NCBI GenBank assembly: GCA_030043175.1
Contig: JASHYD010000752.1
Span: forward strand, 1 to 8,708
Direction: 5' to 3'
Length of the DNA: 8,708 nt
Source: Xanthobacteraceae bacterium
GTDB taxonomy: Bacteria; Pseudomonadota; Alphaproteobacteria; Rhizobiales; Xanthobacteraceae
Part shown: positions 1 to 6,135 of the stretch, piece after piece
Layout: every line of letters starts with the position of its first letter
How positions within the stretch are numbered: position 1 is the stretch's first letter
Position numbers and translations under genes: made by a program
The notes under the pieces: model-generated
What the model was told of the DNA's origin: nothing
Database searches by the model: none
What the model saw: the letters and a program-made list of their open reading frames with translations, nothing else

Positions 1-1199
1 GCAATGTGTTCGAGTGGTTCGATTTTATCATCTACGGCTTTTTCGCCGTGATGATCGCAAGGTTGTTCTTCCCGGCCGGCAACGAGACGGGCGCATCTCT
101 GCTGATATTCGCGTCCTTCGGCGTGACCTTCGTCATGCGCCCGTTCGGGGCGGTCGTGCTGGGGGACCTCGCCGACCGCCATGGGCGCAAGGCAGCCTTG
201 ACGCTGAGCATATCAATGATGATGGCAGGAACCGCAATCACGGGGCTTGCGCCAACCTATGCGTCCGTCGGGGTCTACGGACCGATCGTCGTCGTCGCCG
301 CGCGCATGATCCAGGGTTTTTCGGCGGGTGGCGAATTCGGCAGCGCGATGGTGTTCCTGGCCGAGCAGAATCCCAAGCAGCGAGGCCTTTACGCGAGTTG
401 GCAATTCGCTGGCCAGGGCTTGTCAACAGTCCTGGCGACCGGCTTCGGTGCGCTACTCAATGAGACGTTGACGACCGAGCAAATGAGAATGTGGGGATGG
501 CGAGTGCCTTTCCTGTTCGGATTGTTGATCGGGCCGATCGGCTACTACATCCGGTGCCACGTCGATGAAACGGCGGAATTCCGCTCGGCACAAGCAACGT
601 CGGCGCCGCTTCGGGAAGCGTTGTCCTGTGGCAAGACGAGATTGCTGGTGGCCATTGGGACAACCGTTCTCTTGACCGTCGCTGCCTATACGGCGGTCTA
701 TATGCCCACCTATGCAATACGCGAACTCGGTTTGCCGCCGGTCGGAGGCTTCCTGGCGACGATGCTCGCCGGGGCAGTCCAGGTTGCGATCACTCCGCTG
801 GGCGGGGCGTTCTCCGACCGGTTTGGCAGGCTGCCGATCGCCGCCGCCGCGGTCGTCGCGCTATTGGTTTCGGTTCATCCGCTGTTCACGTGGTTGACGG
901 CGAGGCCGACGATCGGATGGTTGGTGTTCGTCGAGGGGACCATCGGCGTCTTGGTCGCGGTCTATGCGGGAGCGGTTGCCGCACTCATTTGCGAGTTGTT
1001 CCCGATCCGCATACGCACGACAGCGGTGTCGACGAGCTACTCATTGGCCGTCGCGATCTTTGGTGGCTTCGCTCCGCTCATCATCGCGTCCCTGATCGGT
1101 GTTACCGGCAGCAACCTGGCGCCAAGTTACTATGTGATTTTCGCGGCCGCCATCAGCCTCGCGGCCCTCGGCGCGGCATATCGGCTCGGCTTTCGATGA
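1..1199 (+). CDS. MFS transporter, metabolite:H+ symporter (MHS) family, 5'-truncated by window edge
   Basis: Inner-membrane secondary transporter, expected to import a small organic acid or zwitterion with protons; the substrate cannot be read from sequence. The frame is open to the window edge: complete codons start at nt 3 and read NVFEWFDF, the first-helix signature of MHS proteins (ProP, KgtP, ShiA relatives), so the GTG at nt 6 is an internal Val and the true start lies upstream. Counting from that Val, the loop 2-3 motif GDLADRHGRK is at about 53-62, the MHS signature RMIQGFSAGGEFG at 100-112, WGWRVPFLFG at 163-172, and the second-half loop motif GGAFSDRFGRLP at 266-277. Hydrophobic segments continue to the C-terminus, which ends GFR-TGA. 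The 398 visible residues are nearly a full-length MHS protein, so little is missing. It lies 122 nt upstream of the secreted protein gene on the same strand; a role in taking up an oxidation product of the downstream dehydrogenases is only inference. Confidence 0.93.
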   Translation, partial: NVFEWFDFIIYGFFAVMIARLFFPAGNETGASLLIFASFGVTFVMRPFGAVVLGDLADRHGRKAALTLSISMMMAGTAITGLAPTYASVGVYGPIVVVAARMIQGFSAGGEFGSAMVFLAEQNPKQRGLYASWQFAGQGLSTVLATGFGALLNETLTTEQMRMWGWRVPFLFGLLIGPIGYYIRCHVDETAEFRSAQATSAPLREALSCGKTRLLVAIGTTVLLTVAAYTAVYMPTYAIRELGLPPVGGFLATMLAGAVQVAITPLGGAFSDRFGRLPIAAAAVVALLVSVHPLFTWLTARPTIGWLVFVEGTIGVLVAVYAGAVAALICELFPIRIRTTAVSTSYSLAVAIFGGFAPLIIASLIGVTGSNLAPSYYVIFAAAISLAALGAAYRLGFR

Positions 1200-1258
1200 T
1201 TAGACTTTGCAGCAAGGCATCAACTTCGCGATAATGGGTGCATTCAACCAGCCTCCTG

Positions 1259-1290
1259 CCTGCCTTCCCTCGCTTGCGGGGGAGGGCAGG
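1259..1290. repeat. GC-rich inverted repeat (hairpin) between transporter and secreted-protein gene
   Basis: The arm 1259-1271 (CCTGCCTTCCCTC) pairs with 1278-1290 (GGGGGAGGGCAGG): 13 bp including two G-U wobbles, with a 6-nt GCTTGC loop. No T-run follows, so it is not a canonical intrinsic terminator. Its reverse complement, read with flanks to about nt 1303, resembles the element at 2131-2190 (shared CGCCCC, CCTG and CCCCGCAAG blocks), so the two are probably members of one intergenic palindromic repeat family in opposite orientations. It ends 31 nt before the ATG of the next gene and could affect that mRNA leader. Confidence 0.6.
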
Positions 1291-1321
1291 GGCGGGGCGG
1301 TGACAACAGGGGAGTTACGTC

Positions 1322-2104
1322 ATGGGTAGGATGATCGCAGTCAGCGCCGGCGGCGCATTGCTTGCGGCCGGTGTCGTAGGCGGCACCATGCAGTCCGCGA
1401 GCGCTGATACGTTGGTCGAAAACAGTGCGGAATATCGCTTCCAGCTCGATTTCCACGTCAATGACGCGGCCTTGCAGAAACTGCTGCCGGCCGGATGGGC
1501 GACCGTGATTGCCGCCCAGGGTCCCGCCAAGGACGCCAACCTTCGGGTGATCTTCATCGACCGCGTCGACGTCACCAACCCGGACAATACGCCCAAGACC
1601 ACCGACCAGCTCGTCTACATCGCGATCCCCGTCAAACAGTCCGGAACCAACAATAGCGGCCAGATGATCATCAACGGACTCGTTTCCGAGGCCAAGGAGG
1701 CGCCAGGCGCATTCGGCAGTTATGTTCATGCGACTTCCGTCAAGGTTTCGCGCTCGGTCAACGCGGCGGGCGGTGCGACCCAGGGCGAAGAGAATTGGGA
1801 ATTCACCGGCGCCAATGGTGAGCGTCTGGAGGCGCACGTCAAATATGAGCGCGGGGCCGCGCGCCGCAACCCGACCGGCGAAGTGAAGTTCTACAACCCG
1901 AGCAATCCGAGCTCCTTCCAGATCTTCAAGGTCGATTCCGGGCTCGACATCATGAAGAACGCGTCCGTCCCGGTTAAGGATCGGGTGAAGGAATTCAGCT
2001 ACAAGGCGACCGGCGGCAATATCGGAGCCCTGTTCGACGGTACCGAGAAAGTGCTGAGCTGGGATTCGTTCCATTGGTATAATAGAGGAATCTATAATCC
2101 GTGA
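1322..2104 (+). CDS. secreted protein of unknown function, possibly acetoacetate-decarboxylase-like fold
   Basis: A 260-residue protein that I do not recognise with certainty. ATG 1322 is preceded by a strong AGGGGAG at 1308-1314 with 7 nt spacing; an ATG three codons further in (1331) is less well placed. Residues 1-28 form a Sec signal peptide (MGRM, hydrophobic AVSAGGALLAAGVVGG, then SASA|DT), so the mature protein should be periplasmic. The mature part contains no Cys. The segment YRFQLDF-x-VNDAALQKLLPAGW (38-59), followed by RVIFIDRVDV (75-84) and LVYIAIPV (97-104), resembles the start of acetoacetate-decarboxylase-like domains, where a strand, a short helix and LLPxGF precede core strands. 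A Lys at 125 (VSEAKEAPGAFGSYVHA) could be compared with the family's Schiff-base Lys, but I cannot show equivalence. The C-terminal end is aromatic-rich (WDSFHWYNRGIYNP). It lies 185 nt upstream of the first quinoprotein, so a link with alcohol oxidation is suggested only by position. Alternative: a lipid- or small-ligand-binding periplasmic protein. Confidence 0.8.
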   Translation: MGRMIAVSAGGALLAAGVVGGTMQSASADTLVENSAEYRFQLDFHVNDAALQKLLPAGWATVIAAQGPAKDANLRVIFIDRVDVTNPDNTPKTTDQLVYIAIPVKQSGTNNSGQMIINGLVSEAKEAPGAFGSYVHATSVKVSRSVNAAGGATQGEENWEFTGANGERLEAHVKYERGAARRNPTGEVKFYNPSNPSSFQIFKVDSGLDIMKNASVPVKDRVKEFSYKATGGNIGALFDGTEKVLSWDSFHWYNRGIYNP

Positions 2105-2123
2105 TGCAAAACGCAGGGTGGGT

Positions 2124-2194
2124 AAAATCGCCTGCTGTGGCGCCCCCTCCCTGTCTTCCCCGCAAGTGGGCGGGTAGGGCGGGGCTGCGATTTT
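2124..2194. repeat. large intergenic palindromic element upstream of the quinoprotein array
   Basis: Perfect 8-bp outer arms AAAATCGC (2124-2131) and GCGATTTT (2187-2194) enclose a GC-rich interior with imperfectly complementary C-rich (2142-2161) and G-rich (2166-2184) halves around GCAAG. The interior shares blocks with the reverse complement of the 1259-1303 region. It begins 20 nt after the stop of the secreted-protein gene and ends 95 nt before the first dehydrogenase start. It may be a mobile palindromic repeat, a processing hairpin or an attenuating structure; no T-tract follows. Confidence 0.55.
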
Positions 2195-2289
2195 GCCCGC
2201 GCGATAAGCTTGGGCACATCTGAGGGCCGCGCCCACGCCGCGGCTCATCGGGAAGTGGGCGGGCACATGCTCACAAGGAGGAAAAGACC

Positions 2290-4011
2290 ATGCGTTCCCA
2301 CCACCGCCACTTCCTTCGCGCTCTTCTATTCACAACGCCAGCGTTGCTGGCCGTCGCGCCCGCTGTTGCGGCCGACGTCACGCCTGATCGCTTGGTCAAT
2401 GCGGACCGCGAGCCGCAGAACTGGCTGATGAATCACCGCACCTATGATGCGCAGCGCTATTCTCCGCTCGACAAGATCAACAAAGCCAACATCAAGGACC
2501 TCAAGCTCGCCTATGCGGTGGCGATCGGGGGGACCTCGGCGAACGAGAATCTGGAATCGACGCCACTGGCCGAGGACGGTTTCCTCTACGTCGTCGATCA
2601 ATGGGGCGTGCTCTACAAAATCGACGGCCGCTCGGGCGATGTGGGGCGGATCGTGTGGCGCATGGATCCGGGCCAGGAGAAGGTGCCGCTTGCCAACCGC
2701 GGCGCCGCGCTGTGGGGCAGCGTCGTCATTACGGTTGCGAACTATCCAGCCCGCGTCATCGCCACCAACAAGGAGACCGGCAAGGTTGCCTGGGAGGCCA
2801 ATCTGGCTGACGGCCAAGCTGATCTGCAGCTCACCGCGGCGCCGCTCGCCGTGAAGGACAAGATCATCATCGGCGCCGCAGGCGGCGACCGCGGCGTGCG
2901 CGATTTCATCGCGGCGCTCGATGGTCCGACCGGCAGGGTGGTATGGCGAAAGTACGTCATCCCGGCGCCGGGCGAGCCGGGCAGCGATACCTGGAAGGAC
3001 AAGAACAACGCCTGGCAGACCGGCGGCGGCGCCATGTGGGTCACCGGCTCTTATGATCCCGCTACCGATCAGGTGCTGTGGGGCACCGGCAATCCGGTGC
3101 CGATGTTCGATCCCTATTATCGACCGGGCGACAATCTCTACACCAACAGTCTCATCTCGTGGGATCCGGATACCGGCCGGATGAACTGGTACCACCAATA
3201 CACGCCGGGTGACATGTGGGACTACGATGCCGCGGGCACCCACATCCTGATCGACGGACAGGTTGCCGGGCAAGCACGCAAGCTCGTCACCCACTCCGGC
3301 CGCAACGGCTTCCTTTACACGTTCGACCGGGCCAATGGGCAGACACTGTTGGCCAAGCCCTACGTCGAAACCATCAACTGGACGAAGGGCATCGACCAAA
3401 AGACCGGCCTGCCCGTCGATTATGATCCCAACCGCGACATCCAGGTCTATTCCGGCGGGCAAAACATGACGCTCGCGGACCGCACCAAGAAGCTGTGCCC
3501 GTCGATGTCGGGCGGCAATAATTTCTGGTCAGCGTCCTACAGCCCCAGGACCAAGCTTCTCTACATTCCATCGGCCTCATCCTGCAACGAGGTCTCGCTC
3601 GATCCGAGCTTGTCGAACCAGGCGGGCGACTGGAAAGGCGCCACGTTCAGGCATATCGAGCGCAACGAGTCCGACGTCATCGTCGCAGACCCGTTCACCG
3701 GCGAGGTCAAAAAGCGCATCCATAGCGCCTATCCCAACAACAGCGCCGCGCTCACCACTGCCGGCGGTCTGGTGTTCACCGGTCTCACCGACGGAACGTT
3801 CATCGCCTATGACGACACCACCTTCGAACCGCTCTGGAAGATCAACGTCGGCACCGGCTTCAATGCGCCACCGATGACGTTCGAGACCGGCGGCAAGCAG
3901 TACGTAGCGATTTTGGCGGGGCTGAGCCCGATCGCACGGCGGCGGCACCAGTTCACGCCCGAGCTGCGCGAAATGCGCAACGAGACGATGCTGTTTGTGT
4001 TCGGATTGTGA
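2290..4011 (+). CDS. PQQ-dependent alcohol dehydrogenase (quinoprotein), lanthanide-type, array copy 1
   Basis: Periplasmic eight-bladed propeller quinoprotein expected to oxidise an alcohol with PQQ and pass electrons to cytochrome c. It has 573 residues, slightly shorter than typical methanol dehydrogenase large subunits. AAGGAGG at 2275-2281 fixes ATG 2290 (8 nt spacing). Residues 1-27 are a Sec signal peptide (PAVA|ADV). Landmarks read against MxaF/ExaA from memory: PQQ-contacting Glu89 (NENLES), Trp250 that stacks on PQQ (GGGAMW), Asn268 metal ligand (GTGN), Asp311 catalytic base and Asp313 as in lanthanide enzymes (WDYD), Arg338 (GRNGFLY), and the conserved Cys403/Cys432 pair. Blade-docking Trp motifs (TGKVAW, TGRVVW, TGRMNW) recur. 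Oddities: no adjacent Cys-Cys before ANRG (135-138); Asp200 in GGDRGVRD where the metal-ligating Glu is usual; Met272 where MxaF (Trp265) and copies 2 and 3 have Trp, a substrate-pocket position. It is the most divergent copy, with a 4-residue longer loop around 437-451. The substrate is unknown; XoxF proper is unlikely. Confidence 0.94.
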   Translation: MRSHHRHFLRALLFTTPALLAVAPAVAADVTPDRLVNADREPQNWLMNHRTYDAQRYSPLDKINKANIKDLKLAYAVAIGGTSANENLESTPLAEDGFLYVVDQWGVLYKIDGRSGDVGRIVWRMDPGQEKVPLANRGAALWGSVVITVANYPARVIATNKETGKVAWEANLADGQADLQLTAAPLAVKDKIIIGAAGGDRGVRDFIAALDGPTGRVVWRKYVIPAPGEPGSDTWKDKNNAWQTGGGAMWVTGSYDPATDQVLWGTGNPVPMFDPYYRPGDNLYTNSLISWDPDTGRMNWYHQYTPGDMWDYDAAGTHILIDGQVAGQARKLVTHSGRNGFLYTFDRANGQTLLAKPYVETINWTKGIDQKTGLPVDYDPNRDIQVYSGGQNMTLADRTKKLCPSMSGGNNFWSASYSPRTKLLYIPSASSCNEVSLDPSLSNQAGDWKGATFRHIERNESDVIVADPFTGEVKKRIHSAYPNNSAALTTAGGLVFTGLTDGTFIAYDDTTFEPLWKINVGTGFNAPPMTFETGGKQYVAILAGLSPIARRRHQFTPELREMRNETMLFVFGL

Positions 4012-4079
4012 GAGAGAGAAGCAGGACCGCAAACGCCGGGCATGATCTGGTCGCGTTGACGGGTCGCACCTACGGTGTC

Positions 4080-4102
4080 GTGGCCGGGCTTGTCCCGGCC
4101 AC
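4080..4102. repeat. perfect hairpin, Rhizobiales-style intergenic palindrome
   Basis: GTGGCCGGG (4080-4088), loop CTTGT, CCCGGCCAC (4094-4102): a perfect 9-bp stem with a 5-nt loop. The same core is, to my knowledge, a high-copy intergenic palindrome in Bradyrhizobium and relatives. No T-run follows (CTCAATTATT), so it is a poor intrinsic terminator. It lies 69 nt after the stop of copy 1 in the 229-nt gap before copy 2. The rest of the gap shows no gene. Confidence 0.75.
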
Positions 4103-4240
4103 CTCAATTATTCCGGCGCAAGGCCGCGAATGCCGAACTCGCCGCGACGAGCCCGGCAACCGCGGCTACGGATGATTTTAAGTGGACCCGGAATCTATAA
4201 CGCCGGGCGGCCTGCTTAGAAAAATGACGGGAGGACGCAT

Positions 4241-5950
4241 ATGGGTTCGTATCATCGCAAACTTCTCCGCTATCTGCTGGCGAGCGCCGTGCTGGCAACG
4301 CGCGCAGTCGCCGCCGACGTTACGCCGGAGCGGCTCGTCAATGCCGACCGCGAGCCCGGCAACTGGCTGATGAACCACCGCACCTACGACGCGCAGCGCT
4401 ATTCGCCGCTTGACAAGATCAATCGCGGCAATGTCAAGGACCTTAAGCTTGCCTATGCGGTCGCGCTGGGCGGCACCGCGGTGAACGAGAATCTCGAGGC
4501 AACGCCGCTCGCCGAGGACGGGTTTCTCTATCTCACTGATCAGTGGGGCGTGCTTTATAAGGTCGACTCGCGATCCGGCGACGTCGGCCGCATCGTCTGG
4601 CGCATGGACCCCGGGCAGGAGAAGATCGACGCTGCGAACCGCGGGGCGGCCCTGTCGGGCGGCTTTGTGATCTCGATGGCAAACTATCCGCCGCGCATGA
4701 TCGCGACCAACAAGGAGACCGGCAAGGTCGCGTGGGAAACCAATCTCTCCGATGGTCAGCCCGGTGTCATCTTCACGGCGGCTCCGCTCGCGGTGAGGGA
4801 CAAGATCGTCATCGGTGCCTCCGGCGGCGACCGCGGTGTGCGCGATTTCATGGTCGCGGTCGACGCCGCGACCGGCAAGCTCGCGTGGCGCAAATACGTC
4901 ATCCCGGCGCCGGGCGAACCAGGTAGCGAGACGTGGAAGGACAGGAACAATGCCTGGCAGACCGGCGGCGGCGCCATGTGGGTCACGGGATCATACGATC
5001 CTGCAACCAACCAGGTACTGTGGGGCACCGGCAATCCCGTGCCATGGTCCGATCCCTACTACCGTCCGGGCGACAATCTGTTCACCAACAGCGTGATCTC
5101 GTGGGACCCCGACAGCGGCGCCATGAACTGGTACCACCAGTACACGCCGGGCGATATGTGGGACTACGATGAGGAGGGCACCCACATCCTGATCGACGGC
5201 GAGATCTCCGGCCAGATGCACAGGATCGTCATGCACACAGCGCGCAACGGATTCCTCTATTCGTTCGAGCGCGCCAACGGCCAGACCCTGATGGCCAAGC
5301 CCTATGTAGATGTCGTCAACTGGACCGCTGGCATTGATCAGAAGACCGGCAAGCCGCTGGACTACGACCCGAACCGCGACGTCCAGGTCTATTCGGGGCG
5401 ACAGAATTTCACGCTCCAGGACCCGACTCGCACACTATGCCCCTCGATGTCGGGCGGCAATAATTTCTGGCCCGCGTCATACAGCCGGCGCACCAAGCTC
5501 CTCTACGTCCCGTCGATGACCTCGTGCAATGAGGTCACGCTCGATCAGGAGTCGATTAAGAAGGGCGTCTATTTCAGTCCGACGTTCCGCAGCATCGAGC
5601 GCAATGAATCCGATCTCATCATGATCGATCCGCTCACCGGCGTGATTAAGAAGAAAGCGCATGCGATCTATCCAAACAACAGCGGCGCCGTCGCCACCGC
5701 CGGCGGTCTGGTGTTCACCGGTTTCACGGACGGAACGCTTGCGGCCTATGATGACTCATCTCTCGAGCAGCTATGGAAGATCAACGTCGGCACTGGCTTT
5801 TCGGCGCCTCCCATGACCTTCGAGGCGGGTGGCAAGCAGTATGTCGCCATCCTGACGGGGCTGAGCCGCGTATCAAAAACCAGGCACGTCCTGACTCCGG
5901 AACTGCGCGAGATGCGCCACCAGACGATGATGTTTGTGTTCGGGCTGTGA
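4241..5950 (+). CDS. PQQ-dependent alcohol dehydrogenase (quinoprotein), lanthanide-type, array copy 2
   Basis: Paralogue of the preceding gene (about 75% identical by eye), 569 residues, with the same expected reaction in the periplasm. GGGAGG at 4229-4234 sits 6 nt before ATG 4241. The signal peptide ends near residue 24 (TRAVA|ADV). Landmarks: Glu86, Asp197 at the usual metal-ligating Glu position (GGDRGVRD), Trp247, Asn265, Trp269 (the substrate-pocket Trp kept here, unlike copy 1), Asp308 and Asp310 in WDYDEEGTH, Arg335, and the Cys400/Cys429 pair. The adjacent Cys-Cys of methanol dehydrogenase is absent. A local peculiarity is GAALSGG at 136-141, where copies 1 and 3 have GAALWG, so an aromatic residue next to the vestigial disulfide loop has been lost. 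It shares with copy 3 many residues that copy 1 lacks (PWSDPYYRPGDN, ARNGFLYSFERANG, WTAGIDQKTGKPLDYD), so copies 2 and 3 are probably the younger pair. The C-terminus MMFVFGL is nearly the same as in the others. Confidence 0.94.
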   Translation: MGSYHRKLLRYLLASAVLATRAVAADVTPERLVNADREPGNWLMNHRTYDAQRYSPLDKINRGNVKDLKLAYAVALGGTAVNENLEATPLAEDGFLYLTDQWGVLYKVDSRSGDVGRIVWRMDPGQEKIDAANRGAALSGGFVISMANYPPRMIATNKETGKVAWETNLSDGQPGVIFTAAPLAVRDKIVIGASGGDRGVRDFMVAVDAATGKLAWRKYVIPAPGEPGSETWKDRNNAWQTGGGAMWVTGSYDPATNQVLWGTGNPVPWSDPYYRPGDNLFTNSVISWDPDSGAMNWYHQYTPGDMWDYDEEGTHILIDGEISGQMHRIVMHTARNGFLYSFERANGQTLMAKPYVDVVNWTAGIDQKTGKPLDYDPNRDVQVYSGRQNFTLQDPTRTLCPSMSGGNNFWPASYSRRTKLLYVPSMTSCNEVTLDQESIKKGVYFSPTFRSIERNESDLIMIDPLTGVIKKKAHAIYPNNSGAVATAGGLVFTGFTDGTLAAYDDSSLEQLWKINVGTGFSAPPMTFEAGGKQYVAILTGLSRVSKTRHVLTPELREMRHQTMMFVFGL

Positions 5951-6075
5951 GGAAAAGTATGCGGACTTGTGATCTATCGTGCTGCCCGAAAGCGCAGCCG
6001 TCCGCAACCCTGCTTCGGCCGCGGAATGCCGGCCGTTCTCTACCTTACTATTTCTTGCGGACAAAGGCCACCGAT

Positions 6076-6103
6076 CCCGGATTTGCGCTCGGCTTGATCC
6101 GGG
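6076..6103. repeat. short inverted repeat, Rhizobiales-style intergenic element
   Basis: CCCGGAT (6076-6082) and ATCCGGG (6097-6103) form a perfect 7-bp stem around TTGCGCTCGGCTTG. The stretch ending GATCCGGGCTACG resembles a repeat motif I associate with Bradyrhizobium-like intergenic DNA. It lies in the 185-nt gap between copies 2 and 3, 32 nt before the start of copy 3. No T-run follows. Confidence 0.55.
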
Positions 6104-6124
6104 CTACGATCAGGGAAACGCAAC

Positions 6125-6130
6125 GGGAGG
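6125..6130 (+). promoter_or_regulatory. ribosome binding site deciding the start of array copy 3
   Basis: GGGAGG ends 5 nt before ATG 6136. The reading frame is open far upstream (to 5773, inside copy 2), so this site and the signal peptide that begins at 6136 are what place the true start. Confidence 0.85.
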
Positions 6131-6135
6131 TCACC

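Noticed and set aside
2326..3462. Long open frame on the minus strand opposite copy 1 (similar ones at 1244-2266 and 6040-7134)
   Set aside because: These are antisense shadows of high-GC coding sequence: each lies mostly or wholly opposite a well-supported gene, with low-complexity Arg/Gly/Val-rich translation and no recognisable domain.
2290..4011. Calling the dehydrogenases XoxF (methanol dehydrogenase)
   Set aside because: The WDYD motif fits, but the vicinal Cys-Cys is missing, the metal Glu is Asp, and no XoxJ gene is present in the window, so a xoxF symbol would overstate the evidence.
4080..4102. Intrinsic terminator after copy 1
   Set aside because: The stem is strong but no T-run follows, and the sequence matches a dispersed intergenic palindrome type, so termination is not supported.
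4173..4201. Possible promoter before copy 2 (TATAAC at 4196-4201 as a -10)
   Set aside because: The matching -35 position (TGATTT) is a poor fit, and alphaproteobacterial promoters cannot be called safely from such a match.
4104..4298. Small minus-strand frame in the gap between copies 1 and 2, ending in an Ala-rich stretch
   Set aside because: It overlaps the start and ribosome binding site of copy 2, and the hydrophobic part is at its C-terminus. There is no supporting evidence for a gene.
5773..6135. Upstream extension of the third dehydrogenase frame into copy 2 (121 extra residues)
   Set aside because: It overlaps the end of copy 2 in another frame. The signal peptide and GGGAGG site place the start at 6136, and the extra residues look like no known domain.
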